A DNA stretch of 64,000 nt. It comes from Mesobacterium_A hydrothermale (lineage in GTDB: Bacteria; Pseudomonadota; Alphaproteobacteria; Rhodobacterales; Rhodobacteraceae). Below, one piece after another: positions 1 to 8,355 of the stretch. The position numbers were made by a program, and so were the translations under genes. The stretch's first letter is position 1, and the number at the start of each line of letters is the position of its first letter. The stretch is from the NCBI RefSeq assembly GCF_035818635.1, contig NZ_JAYLLH010000003.1, positions 124,001 through 188,000 of the forward strand, in the 5' to 3' direction. The notes beneath the pieces were generated by a model, which made no database searches, had not been told where the DNA came from, and saw nothing but the letters and a program-made list of their open reading frames with translations.

Positions 1-1439
1 AGCGCCACGCCCACCAGCAGCAAAAAGCCGATCAAAAGCGGCAAATCGCCGGTGCGGGAATAGGGCGAGGCCGCAGCGGCGCGCGGCAAGGGCGCGTCCA
101 GAAACCCTGCCTCGTTCAGCGGCAGGCTGGCCGTCACCCGGCCCGCCGGGTCGATCACCGCGGACACGCCGGTATTGGCGGCGCGGATCAGAGGCAGGCG
201 GTTTTCAATCGCCCGCATCCGCGCCTGCATCAGGTGTTGATACGGGCCGGAGACCGCGCCGAACCATGCATCGTTGGTCAGTTGCAACAGATAGTCCGGG
301 CGCTCCGTCGTCCCGGTCACGTCTTGCGGAAACACCGCCTCGTAACAGATCAGCGGCAGGGCGCGACCCGGCGTTGTGTCGATGACCTGCGGACCGGGGC
401 CGGCGCTGTAGCCGCCTTCGGCCCGGGCGGCGATGCCGCCGATGGTGATCCAGGTGAACAGATGCGCCAGGGGGATGTATTCGCCGAACGGCACAAGATG
501 ATGCTTGTCGTAAAGCGCACTGATCTGGCCGTTTGGGTCAAGCGCGACGAGGGAATTGTAAAACCCGGTTTCATCGAAGCGCTGGATGCCGACGATGACC
601 TGCGCGCCACGGGCGGCGTCGGTCAGGATATCGAACGCTGGTTCGGCATCGTTCAGCAGCATCGGCAAGGCGGATTCCGGCCAGACGATCAGCGCGGGAT
701 TTCCCGGCGCTTCGGTAAAGTCGACCTGTCGGCGAAAGAAGATCGGGATATAGGCCCTGTCCCATTTCAGGTGTTGCGGCGCGTTTGGCTGGATGAGCCG
801 CACGATGGGCCGGTCGTCCGAGGCCTGCACCGGCGGCCGCAGCCAAAGGCCGCCCCCCCACAGCACGGCCAGAAGGCCAAGGGCAGTCACCGCCGTCTTG
901 ACCGTGGTGCGGGCCAGCAGGGCCGCCACGGCCAGCGCGATCAGCGTCAGGCCGTGCGGGCCAAGAACCGCCCCCCATTGCGCCACCGGCGTGGGCGCAA
1001 AGACGTAGCCGAGAAGCCCCCAGGGAAACCCGGTCAGCACATAGGCGCGGGCCAGTTCCGTCAGCGCCCAGAGCGGCACCAGCGCCAGCGCCGTGCGCAG
1101 CCGCTGCGACAGCCAGAACGGCAGCGCCCAGAACAGTGCCAGCCCTGCCCCCATGCCAATCAGCGCAAAGGGTGCCATCCATCCGGTCACGGCGATGTCG
1201 ACAAGGAACGGCTCGACGATCCATGACAGCGATGCCGCAAAATAGCCGACGCCAAAGACCCAGCCGGTCCAACCCGCCTGCCCCGGTGTGTCGCAGCGCG
1301 ACAGCAACCAGAACGGCACCGCCAGCGCCAGAAGCGCAAGCGGCCAAAGGTCGAGCGGGGGTTGTCCAGCCGCCAGACACAGCCCGGCTGCCAGCGCCAG
1401 AAGCAGCCGTTTCCGGCGCGGCAGGACGGTTTCAGCCAT
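1..1439 (-). CDS. lnt: Apolipoprotein N-acyltransferase, C-terminus cut by window edge
   Basis: Inner-membrane enzyme that adds the third acyl chain to the N-terminal cysteine of lipoproteins. About 479 codons are visible and no stop is reached before base 1. The N-terminal half is hydrophobic and fits several membrane helices; the second half is a nitrilase-type periplasmic domain. The catalytic Glu-Lys-Cys triad is recognisable as E255 (WPESALP), K312 (YDKHHLVPFGEY) and C365 (ICYEAVFP). The ATG overlaps the stop of the upstream CBS gene by 8 bases, so the two are probably translationally coupled. It is the distal visible gene of the phoH-ybeY-corC-lnt operon, an arrangement common in proteobacteria. 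Confidence 0.95.
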   Translation of the reverse strand, partial: MAETVLPRRKRLLLALAAGLCLAAGQPPLDLWPLALLALAVPFWLLSRCDTPGQAGWTGWVFGVGYFAASLSWIVEPFLVDIAVTGWMAPFALIGMGAGLALFWALPFWLSQRLRTALALVPLWALTELARAYVLTGFPWGLLGYVFAPTPVAQWGAVLGPHGLTLIALAVAALLARTTVKTAVTALGLLAVLWGGGLWLRPPVQASDDRPIVRLIQPNAPQHLKWDRAYIPIFFRRQVDFTEAPGNPALIVWPESALPMLLNDAEPAFDILTDAARGAQVIVGIQRFDETGFYNSLVALDPNGQISALYDKHHLVPFGEYIPLAHLFTWITIGGIAARAEGGYSAGPGPQVIDTTPGRALPLICYEAVFPQDVTGTTERPDYLLQLTNDAWFGAVSGPYQHLMQARMRAIENRLPLIRAANTGVSAVIDPAGRVTASLPLNEAGFLDAPLPRAAAASPYSRTGDLPLLIGFLLLVGVA

Positions 1440-2361
1440 GGCTGGCGCTGGCATCCGGGGCGGCGGCGGCGGGCACCGTGTGTTTTTGTCCCGGCAAACG
1501 CACCCGAAGCCGCTTGATCCGTCGCGGGTCGGCATCGACCACTTCGAATTCAACGCCTTCCGGGTGCGGCAGCACCTCTCCGCGCGCGGGCACGTGACCG
1601 GCCAGCATGAAGACCAGCCCGCCCAGCGTGTCGATCTCTTCCTCGTCGATCTCGTCGTGCTCGGTCAGGGTCAGGCCGATCTCGGTCTCGAAGTCTTTCA
1701 GCGGGGTCTTGGCCTGAACCAGGTAACAGCCAGACGGCTCTCGGGTCCAGAACTTGCCCTCGTCGATGTCGTGCTCGTCCTCGATTTCCCCGATCACCTG
1801 TTCGATCAGGTCTTCGATCGTGACCAGCCCGTCAACGCCGCCATATTCGTCGATCACAAGACCCATGTGCCGGCGTTCGGTCTGCATCTTGGTCAGCAGC
1901 ACGCCAATCGGCATCGAAGGCGGTACAAACAGCAATGGGCGCAGCATCTTTTTCAGGTTGAACCGGCCCGACCCCGAGCCATTGAACCCGTGCAAAAGGG
2001 CAAAATCCTTGAGGTGCACCATCCCGAGAGGCGTATCGAGTGTGCCGTCGAACACCGGAAGGCGGGTCATGCCACTGTCGCGGAACACCTTGACCAGTTC
2101 ATCCTTGGTGATGGTGATCGGGACCGCCACGATTTCGACCCGGGGGATCGCCACGTCCTCGACCCGCATGCGGCGCAGGTTTATCATGCCGTGGGTGGGG
2201 GTCGTGCCCGATGTCGCGGTGGTGCCGTTGACGGTGCCCGCAGAGGGTTCGCCCCCGGTCAGGGACCCGATGAAACGGCGCAGAAACCCGCCGCCCGGTT
2301 GATGTTGTTCTTCCTGTTGCGCGCCTTGCGCCGCGTTAGAAGAGCCGTCGTTCTCGCCCAT
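1432..2361 (-). CDS. CBS-pair / CorC_HlyC-domain protein (YbeX/TlyC-like)
   Basis: Soluble 309-residue protein of the CorC/YbeX family. It has a disordered polar N-terminus, two CBS domains (about residues 80-215; typical segments VEIVAVPITITKDEL and EYGGVDGLVTIEDLIEQVIG) and a C-terminal CorC_HlyC transporter-associated domain (about 225-300). It lacks the DUF21 membrane domain found in longer hemolysin-C relatives, so a cytoplasmic regulatory role is likely. YbeX has been linked to ribosome assembly and Mg/Co homeostasis in enterobacteria; that role here is inferred from family and from its place between ybeY and lnt. The name hemolysin often given to this family is historical. Confidence 0.9.
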   Translation of the reverse strand: MGENDGSSNAAQGAQQEEQHQPGGGFLRRFIGSLTGGEPSAGTVNGTTATSGTTPTHGMINLRRMRVEDVAIPRVEIVAVPITITKDELVKVFRDSGMTRLPVFDGTLDTPLGMVHLKDFALLHGFNGSGSGRFNLKKMLRPLLFVPPSMPIGVLLTKMQTERRHMGLVIDEYGGVDGLVTIEDLIEQVIGEIEDEHDIDEGKFWTREPSGCYLVQAKTPLKDFETEIGLTLTEHDEIDEEEIDTLGGLVFMLAGHVPARGEVLPHPEGVEFEVVDADPRRIKRLRVRLPGQKHTVPAAAAPDASASHG

Positions 2362-2387
2362 GTCTCGCTTTTGTCCAGAAAGGGCGC

Positions 2388-2903
2388 TCAGGCCCCGTAA
2401 TTGTCCATATATGGGTCAGCGATCCCCAGTTTGCCAAGTATCACTGTCTCAAGTGATTCCATCAGCGTGGCATCGCCGTCACGGATGTGGTCGTAGCCCA
2501 ACAGGTGCAGGGTTGCGTGAACGATCAGATGGGTGACGTGGTCGGTCACGGTCTTGCCTTGTTCGGTGGCTTCGCGCTGGCAGGTTTCCAGCGCAATGGC
2601 GATGTCACCCAGCGGTTCCGGGTCGTCCGGTTCCGCCTCGGGTGGCAGGTCGGGATCGCCGCCGTCGTTTTCGGCCGACAGGTCCCAGGCGGGCCAGCTG
2701 AGCACGTTGGTGGGCTGCGGTTTGCCGCGGAAATCGGCGTTGAGGGTGGCAATACGGGCGTCATCGCAGGCCAGAACGGCGATTTCATAGCCCTCGGGCG
2801 GCAGCTCGAGGTGGTTGAGCACTGCCGTGGCGGCGGTTTCGGCCAGGCCGGCAAACCCCACCCCGTGCCAGCGGTCGTCTTCAAGGATCGTTTCGGTCAG
2901 CAT
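2388..2903 (-). CDS. ybeY: Endoribonuclease / rRNA maturation factor YbeY
   Basis: Metal-dependent single-strand endoribonuclease acting in 16S rRNA 3' maturation and ribosome quality control. The 171-residue protein carries the family zinc signature HATLHLLGYDH with histidines H129, H133 and H139. It has an acidic insertion around residues 78-98 rich in Asp, Glu and Pro. It sits 26 bases upstream of the CBS gene, and a hairpin repeat separates it from the phoH gene, as in the conserved phoH-ybeY-corC cluster. Confidence 0.95.
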   Translation of the reverse strand: MLTETILEDDRWHGVGFAGLAETAATAVLNHLELPPEGYEIAVLACDDARIATLNADFRGKPQPTNVLSWPAWDLSAENDGGDPDLPPEAEPDDPEPLGDIAIALETCQREATEQGKTVTDHVTHLIVHATLHLLGYDHIRDGDATLMESLETVILGKLGIADPYMDNYGA

Positions 2904-2910
2904 GTGGCGT

Positions 2911-2962
2911 GCGCCGGGGGCTCTGCCCCCGGACCCCCGGGATATTTTCAGGCCAGAAGAAG
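2911..2962. repeat. Intergenic hairpin repeat, copy A
   Basis: Between the phoH-like gene and ybeY lies a hairpin with GC arms (2916-2921 and 2925-2930), followed on the plus strand by a G-to-T module ending in GGCCAGAAGAAG. It resembles the copies at 24971-25023 and 26881-26931: an AAATA(T)CC core, a G-rich stretch and a strong stem-loop. Being inside the operon it may stabilise or attenuate mRNA. Confidence 0.6.
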
Positions 2963-2963
2963 A

Positions 2964-3944
2964 TCAGGTCGGTTTGATCGCGTCCTTGTCATAAGCCTCG
3001 ATGATGGCGGCAACAAGCGGATGACGGACGACATCCTTGGCGGTGAAATAATTGAAGCTGATCCTGGGGATTCTGTTGAGCAGCCGCTCCGCATCGGCCA
3101 GGCCCGAGGGCACGCCGCGCGGCAGGTCGATCTGGGTGCGGTCGCCGGTAATGACCATGCGCGAGCCTTCGCCCAGGCGCGTGAGGAACATTTTCATCTG
3201 CATCGACGTGGCGTTCTGCGCCTCGTCCAGCACCACGAAGGCGTTTGACAGGGTCCGACCGCGCATGAAGGCCAGCGGGGCGATTTCGATCACCTTTTCC
3301 TCGATCATCTTCTGCAGCTGCTTTGCGGGCAGGAAATCGCCCAGCGCATCGTAGAGCGGCTGCATATAGGGATCGACCTTGTCCTTCATGTCGCCGGGCA
3401 GATAGCCCAGCTTTTCGCCGGCCTCGACCGCGGGTCGGCTGAGGATGATCCGGTCAACCAGCCCGTTGATGAACATGTTCACCCCGACCGCAACGGCAAG
3501 ATAGGTCTTGCCGGTCCCTGCCGGGCCGATGCCAAAAGCCAGTTCGTTCGAGAACAGCGCGGCGACATAGGCCTTTTGCGCCTCTGTCCGCGGTTCGACC
3601 AGTTTCTTGCGGGTCTTGATCTCGACCTTGCCGCCGCCGAACATCTCGAGCTGCGATTGCGGTGTCTCTTCGGCATTGGCCATGCGGAATTCACGGTCGA
3701 TATCGCCGGTTTCCACCGCCTTGCCGGTTTCCAGTCGTTCGTAGAGCGCCTGCAACACCTCGGACGCTTCGGCCTGGGCGGCGGGTTCGCCGAAGATGGC
3801 GAGGTGGTTGCCACGTCGCAAGATCTGCACCCCAAGCCGGGATTCGATGTCCGTGAGGTTGCGGTCATATTCGCCGCACAGGTCGATCAGCAGACGATTG
3901 TCGGGAAATTCGAGCACAGCTTCGGTGATGGTGCCTGTGGTCAC
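2964..3944 (-). CDS. PhoH-like ATPase (YbeZ)
   Basis: Cytoplasmic P-loop ATPase/putative RNA helicase partner of YbeY. From the chosen start it has 326 residues: an N-terminal KH-like part (about 1-90), then the PhoH NTPase domain with Walker A GPAGTGKT (140-147) and Walker B FVVLDEAQNA (D240, E241). An in-frame upstream ATG at 4013 would add 23 unlikely residues. I prefer GTG at 3944 because AGGAG lies six bases before it and homology-like sequence begins there. First gene of the phoH-ybeY-corC-lnt operon. Confidence 0.92.
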   Translation of the reverse strand: MTTGTITEAVLEFPDNRLLIDLCGEYDRNLTDIESRLGVQILRRGNHLAIFGEPAAQAEASEVLQALYERLETGKAVETGDIDREFRMANAEETPQSQLEMFGGGKVEIKTRKKLVEPRTEAQKAYVAALFSNELAFGIGPAGTGKTYLAVAVGVNMFINGLVDRIILSRPAVEAGEKLGYLPGDMKDKVDPYMQPLYDALGDFLPAKQLQKMIEEKVIEIAPLAFMRGRTLSNAFVVLDEAQNATSMQMKMFLTRLGEGSRMVITGDRTQIDLPRGVPSGLADAERLLNRIPRISFNYFTAKDVVRHPLVAAIIEAYDKDAIKPT

Positions 3945-4057
3945 GCATGTCTCCTGCCAAGTAACAGTTTGACAATATACAATGAAGTATTCCTGCCGAA
4001 GTTGCCACCGCAATAGCTAAAAAGGCTCGAAATCCCAATTTTCCTTTGCCATTCTCC

Positions 4058-4363
4058 TTAGTTGGGGTCTGGAATTGGGCTTCCTCCCTTAAAGTCACCA
4101 GCGGTATAGGTAGGAGGCGCAACCCCAGAACAAACCGGCTTCCCATACTTGTCCAAACGCGCGACATAATACCCATCGAAGCCGTCATCTGCCATCCAGT
4201 GGTCACAGCCATCGGGGTCAATATGGATTCCCCACTGAAGATCGGTCAGTGGGTGCGAGTCAATTCCGCGGTCAATGGTTTTGTCGGCTGGATAACCACG
4301 CAAACCTTCATCAGTACATGCCGACGCCAATACTAGAGATACAATCGCAATGTAGTTTTTCAT
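4058..4363 (-). CDS. Small lipoprotein with DGC-W-DDG motif domain
   Basis: Function not recognised. The 101-residue protein starts with a lipoprotein-type signal ending LASAC (C16), so it is probably anchored in a membrane facing the periplasm. Residues 47-78 form a module PDGC-x2-W-x2-DDG-x2-GY-x3-RL-x3-G-x-P-x-C that is repeated in the OmpA-family protein encoded just upstream; its two cysteines (C52, C78) could form a disulfide. The start at 4363 was chosen over a longer ORF because GAGG precedes it and the longer form would overlap the OmpA gene. The region is visibly more AT-rich than its neighbours, which suggests a relatively recent arrival. Confidence 0.7.
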   Translation of the reverse strand: MKNYIAIVSLVLASACTDEGLRGYPADKTIDRGIDSHPLTDLQWGIHIDPDGCDHWMADDGFDGYYVARLDKYGKPVCSGVAPPTYTAGDFKGGSPIPDPN

Positions 4364-4373
4364 CTTATAAACC

Positions 4374-4991
4374 TCACTCAAAGCAGAGTATCTCGACCCG
4401 GCGGTTCCGCGCCATTCCCTCTTTGGTTGCATTAGTCGCCACAGGAAATCGTTCTCCCATTCCGCGAACGTCAGTTATTCTCGCCCCAACAGACTTTCCA
4501 ATCTTTGCAACCGCCAAAGCTCGGTTATAGCTCAGCCGCATGTTATAGTCGTCACTAGCTCGGCTGTCAGTATGTCCGACAACCACAAAGGCGAACGCGG
4601 TCGAGGAGCGGAAAAACTGCGCGATGCGAGATTGGTGCTGTGATTTGATCCGATAGCTATCAGTAGCGAAAAATTGATCAGTATTCAACAAACCGCATGG
4701 CTCTACGTCGTGGCATATCGGCATCCCTTGTCTGGTAAGCCGATTGTCACCATAACCTTCAGCCCCATCGTCCATAACCCAAACCTCACAGCCATCGGGC
4801 GTAAGCGCGATTCCCGGGATATACTGACCGCGATCTCTACCCTGCTGAGAAGGTGTATTTCGACTGAACTTCTGGCTTGAACCAGAAGAGCCGGGTCCCG
4901 ACAAATCCTGCGCGGCGACTGGCAGCGCCGCCGTCAGGGCGATCAGCGCGGCACCGATGCCCGCGCGGACGGCTTTGGAAAAATATGCCAC
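4374..4991 (-). CDS. OmpA-family outer-membrane/peptidoglycan-binding protein
   Basis: Exported protein of 205 residues with a signal peptide (cleavage near ALPVAA at 22-27), a Ser/Gly-rich linker, a DGC-W-DDG module (residues 61-93, C68 and C93) and a C-terminal OmpA domain (about 105-204) with the peptidoglycan-binding stretch GHTDSRASDDYNMRLSYNRA. It probably ties the envelope to peptidoglycan without a beta-barrel. It is followed 10 bases later by a lipoprotein carrying the same N-terminal module, so the two likely act together. The base composition of the 3' part is lower in GC than the flanking housekeeping genes. Confidence 0.88.
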   Translation of the reverse strand: MAYFSKAVRAGIGAALIALTAALPVAAQDLSGPGSSGSSQKFSRNTPSQQGRDRGQYIPGIALTPDGCEVWVMDDGAEGYGDNRLTRQGMPICHDVEPCGLLNTDQFFATDSYRIKSQHQSRIAQFFRSSTAFAFVVVGHTDSRASDDYNMRLSYNRALAVAKIGKSVGARITDVRGMGERFPVATNATKEGMARNRRVEILCFE

Positions 4992-5231
4992 AGCCTCTGT
5001 CCCTTTGTTGTTCTGTTTCCCCCAGGTCCGGAAGGGAATCGCCCCGCCCGGCCCAAATCTTCTATAAACAACACCTTAGCAAACAAAACGACGCTGTGAA
5101 GCGAAAACCACCACATATGGCGGTTTCTGTCGCACATAAGCGCAAGACTTGGCGGGCATTGCCTGTGGACAACCCCAAGAGGGATTGAATCACAACCGTT
5201 TAGGGCCACCAGTTAAACCGGTGCAGAAAGA

Positions 5232-6551
5232 TTACAAAAGCTGACCAGTCAGCGAATTGGGGCCGCTGTCCACAATCCTGACGCGGCGCAGGTCGCCCGG
5301 GGCAATCCCCTCGGCTGTGACATGCACAGCATGCAGATAGTCGGACTTGCCCACCATCTGGCCTTCCAGCCGCCCGGGGCGTTCGAACAGGACACCGACC
5401 TCGCGACCGACCATGGCATCCTGCAAGGCCCGCTGTTGCCGAGTCAGCAGTGCCTGAAGCCGTTGCAGGCGGTCATCTTTTTCATCCTCGGGCACCTGGG
5501 CGCGTTCCGCCGCCGGGGTGCCGGGGCGTTCGGAATACTTGAAGCTGAAGGCGCTACCATATTGTACCGCCTCGATCAGGGACAGCGTATCCTGAAAATC
5601 CGTCTCGGTTTCTTCGGGAAAGCCGACGATGAAATCGCCCGACAGGTGCAGATCGGGCCGCGCCGCGCGCAACCGTTCGATCAGGCGCAGGTATTGTTCG
5701 GCCGTGTGCTGACGATTCATCCGCTTCAGGATCTTGTCTGACCCGGCCTGCACCGGCAGATGCAGATAAGGCATCAGCTTCGGGCAATCGGCGTGGGCGT
5801 CGATCAGGTCATCGCTCATGTCGTTGGGGTGGCTGGTGGTAAACCGGATGCGTTCCAGCCCATCGACATCGTTCAGCGCCCAGATCAAGCGCGCCAGAGA
5901 CCAGTCGCCATCGGGGCCGGCCCCGTGATAGGCGTTCACATTCTGGCCCAGAAGGGTGATTTCGCGCACGCCACGCGCCACCAGATCGCGCGCTTCGTCC
6001 AGAATACGGGCGGCGGGGCGGCTGACTTCGGCGCCGCGGGTGTAGGGCACCACGCAGAAAGCACAGAACTTGTCGCAGCCTTCCTGCACGGTCAGAAACG
6101 CGGACGGGCCGCGTTTCGCCTTGGGGCGCGATTTCAGGTGTTCAAACTTGTCTTCCTCGGGGAAATCGGTGTCCAGCACCTTTGCCCCCTGCCCCGCCTT
6201 TGCCTCCATCTCGGGCAGGCGGTGATAGCTTTGCGGACCGACGACAAGATCGACCATCGGCTGACGGCGCATGATTTCCTCGCCTTCGGCTTGCGCGACA
6301 CAGCCGGCAACGCCGATTTTCAGGTCTGGCTTGGCTGCCTTCAGCCCTTTGTAGCGACCCAGTTCGGAATAGACCTTTTCCGCCGCCTTTTCACGGATAT
6401 GGCAGGTATTCAGCAGGATCATGTCCGCATCGTCGGGCGACTTGGTTTCGACATAGCCCTGCCCGCCCAGCGCTTCGGCCATGCGTTCGCTGTCATAGAC
6501 GTTCATCTGACAACCGTAAGTCTTGATGAACAGTTTCTTGGGCTGGGACAT
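5232..6551 (-). CDS. miaB: tRNA-2-methylthio-N6-dimethylallyladenosine synthase MiaB
   Basis: Radical-SAM methylthiotransferase modifying A37 of tRNAs that read UNN codons. The 439-residue protein begins FIKTYGCQMNVYDSER (UPF0004 domain, first cluster cysteines), has the radical-SAM CxxxCxxC in EGCDKFCAFCVVPYTRG near residue 155, and ends in a TRAM domain. The open frame extends 227 codons upstream, but start 6551 matches the family start (MSQPKKLFIKTYGCQ) and the extension is not protein-like. It is transcribed toward the OmpA gene after a 240-base gap holding no recognisable gene. Confidence 0.95.
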   Translation of the reverse strand: MSQPKKLFIKTYGCQMNVYDSERMAEALGGQGYVETKSPDDADMILLNTCHIREKAAEKVYSELGRYKGLKAAKPDLKIGVAGCVAQAEGEEIMRRQPMVDLVVGPQSYHRLPEMEAKAGQGAKVLDTDFPEEDKFEHLKSRPKAKRGPSAFLTVQEGCDKFCAFCVVPYTRGAEVSRPAARILDEARDLVARGVREITLLGQNVNAYHGAGPDGDWSLARLIWALNDVDGLERIRFTTSHPNDMSDDLIDAHADCPKLMPYLHLPVQAGSDKILKRMNRQHTAEQYLRLIERLRAARPDLHLSGDFIVGFPEETETDFQDTLSLIEAVQYGSAFSFKYSERPGTPAAERAQVPEDEKDDRLQRLQALLTRQQRALQDAMVGREVGVLFERPGRLEGQMVGKSDYLHAVHVTAEGIAPGDLRRVRIVDSGPNSLTGQLL

Positions 6552-6659
6552 GGGGCAGACTCCGTCGCGCGCGTTCAAGGGCTGCGGATACCGCGAAACG
6601 CCCCCGTCTTGCAATGCCCGGGAAGATAGCCGACCTTGGGCGTCGGGCAAACGGGCGGA

Positions 6660-7526
6660 ATGTGGACGATGCGCTTTGGCGACACGGCGGATTTGGTGAA
6701 GAACGGCGCGGGCCTGCTGCAACGCGGTCCGTTGGCGCTGATCTTTGCCGAGGACGAGGTCGAACTGGACGGCACGCTGCGCCACCACCTGAAACAGGGG
6801 TTCGGGCAGGTGATCGTCTTTGCCCCCAAAGACCTGCCCTGCCCCGAGATGCCGGGCGTCGCGCGGGTCGATCTTGCCCCCACCGGGCCTGACGCCGTGG
6901 CGCAAGCCGTCACGCAGGTGAACGACGCCGCAGCCGGGCACTGGGTCTATTTCGGGTTCAACGCCGAATACCTGTTCTACCCGTTCAGCGAAACGCGTCG
7001 GGTGTCGGAGATGCTGGCTTTCCACGCCGAGGAACGTCGTGATGCCATGGTCTGCTTCGTGATCGACCTTTATGCGCCCGACCTGTCCAGCCACCCCGAC
7101 GCGGTGAACCCGCAAGAGGCATGGCTCGACAAGGCGAGCTATTACGCGCTGGAGCGGTTGGGCGACAACAAGCACCCGAAAGAGCGCCAGCTTGATTTCT
7201 TTGGCGGGCTGCGCTGGCGATTCGAAGAGCACGTCCCGGAAAACCGCCGCCGGATCGACCGCGTCGCCCTATTTCGTGCCGAAAAGGGCCTTCAATTGCG
7301 GCCCGATTTCACGCTGTCTGACGAAGAACGCAACACCTATGCCTGCCCCTGGCACAACAACCTGACCGCCGCCGTGGCCAGTTTCCGCACCGCCAAAGCG
7401 TTGAAGTGCAACCCGATGTCACGCAAGGCGATCGACAGTTTCATCTGGCCCGGATCGGTACGGTTCGACTGGTCGTCACGCCAGTTGATGGACCTGGGCC
7501 TGATGGAACCCGGGCAATGGTTCTGA
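6660..7526 (+). CDS. Conserved hypothetical protein, function unknown
   Basis: Not recognised with confidence. The 288-residue product has no signal peptide or membrane span. It is rich in aromatic and charged residues, with segments such as HWVYFGFNAEYLFYPFSE and KHPKERQLDFFGGLRWRF, and ends in FDWSSRQLMDLGLMEPGQWF. The composition resembles globular cytoplasmic enzymes of cell-surface sugar metabolism, but no catalytic motif is visible to me. Start choices are ATG 6660 or ATG 6669 (the latter has GGA nine bases upstream). It is divergent from miaB and ends 6 bases before a convergent small gene. Confidence 0.75.
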   Translation: MWTMRFGDTADLVKNGAGLLQRGPLALIFAEDEVELDGTLRHHLKQGFGQVIVFAPKDLPCPEMPGVARVDLAPTGPDAVAQAVTQVNDAAAGHWVYFGFNAEYLFYPFSETRRVSEMLAFHAEERRDAMVCFVIDLYAPDLSSHPDAVNPQEAWLDKASYYALERLGDNKHPKERQLDFFGGLRWRFEEHVPENRRRIDRVALFRAEKGLQLRPDFTLSDEERNTYACPWHNNLTAAVASFRTAKALKCNPMSRKAIDSFIWPGSVRFDWSSRQLMDLGLMEPGQWF

Positions 7527-7532
7527 GAGACG

Positions 7533-7859
7533 CTACTGACCGACGATCACCCGCTTGAACCCGCCTTCGCCGGTGCCGGGGCGGTTCACCCGAACTCCGG
7601 ATGGCGGCACATCCACAGCCACAGCGCGCGGCTGTGGCGCGGCTGCCTGCGGCGAGCGCGGCACCTGTCCCTGCTTCTGCGCCTCGCGATACGCAATTTC
7701 CGTGGCCACGAATTCGCCGACCCGGATCGCGGCGTTTTGCAGCGCGGCCATCACCTGCGGGTCGCGGATCAAGGCCTGTGACATCGCCAGCACCAAAGCC
7801 ATGGACAGCGCTTTGCTGGCCAGTCGGACCCAAAGGGGCTTTTTCGGGCGCAGCTTCAT
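7533..7859 (-). CDS. Small membrane-anchored hypothetical protein
   Basis: No family recognised. The product has 108 residues: a basic N-terminus (MKLRPKKPLWVRL), one hydrophobic segment (about 13-28), an amphipathic middle and a Pro/Ala/Val-rich tail ending GGFKRVIVGQ. It fits a single-pass inner-membrane protein with the bulk on one side. The start overlaps the stop of the upstream 146-residue gene by four bases (ATGA), so the two are probably co-translated and may form a pair. Confidence 0.65.
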   Translation of the reverse strand: MKLRPKKPLWVRLASKALSMALVLAMSQALIRDPQVMAALQNAAIRVGEFVATEIAYREAQKQGQVPRSPQAAAPQPRAVAVDVPPSGVRVNRPGTGEGGFKRVIVGQ

Positions 7860-8296
7860 CGTGGCACCCGCACGCGCCGCGGTCCGCCGGTTTCGGACCG
7901 GCCAAGCCCGCGGCGGACCGTGACACCATGGTCGGTCTGTTCCTCGTCACCGCGATAGCCAGCCTCGCCGGGCAACGGGACAAAGCCGGCCTCGCCCGGC
8001 AGGGCAATGATCTCGGGCGCGCCGGGTGGCGCGATAAAGCCGGGCTCGCCCGGCAGCGGTGTCAGGTCAAGATCGGGCGGCGGCCGGTTCCCCAGCGCTT
8101 CAAGACGGCCCAACTGCGTTTCTATCCGGTTGGCCGCGTCTGCGGCATGAGCGTCGATATCGACCAGTTCCGGTTGGGTCGGCTCTGCACTCTCCACCGA
8201 GGCAACGCTGAAGGAAACCCCCTGCCACCAGAGGTATCCCAATACGATCAGCAAGCCGGCCAGCTTGACCAGCAACCCTTGGATGAAATGCGCCAT
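7856..8296 (-). CDS. Membrane-anchored protein with PGE-GF proline/glycine repeats
   Basis: Function unknown. Of 146 residues, an N-terminal membrane helix (about 8-28, VKLAGLLIVLGYLWW) is followed by an acidic segment and a short low-complexity repeat: PLPGEPGF, PPGAPEII, LPGEAGF and PLPGEAGY (about residues 80-113). The coding DNA shows matching imperfect repeats. The tail is Arg-rich. The neighbour at 7533 overlaps its stop. The gene lies downstream of fabI on the same strand, but nothing links it to lipid synthesis. Confidence 0.65.
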   Translation of the reverse strand: MAHFIQGLLVKLAGLLIVLGYLWWQGVSFSVASVESAEPTQPELVDIDAHAADAANRIETQLGRLEALGNRPPPDLDLTPLPGEPGFIAPPGAPEIIALPGEAGFVPLPGEAGYRGDEEQTDHGVTVRRGLGRSETGGPRRVRVPR

Positions 8297-8355
8297 GACC
8301 GGATGACTAGTCCGGTGATTTGGCGGAAATGGGACGAAGTCGCGGTGATCTGCGG

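Noticed and set aside
571..1380. Long minus-strand frame inside the lnt region
   Set aside because: It is out of frame with the Lnt sequence, which carries the full catalytic triad; the frame is a shadow produced by high GC.
5000..5231. Short frames in the gap between the OmpA gene and miaB
   Set aside because: No ribosome-binding site, no protein-like composition; the gap is better read as promoter and 3' region.
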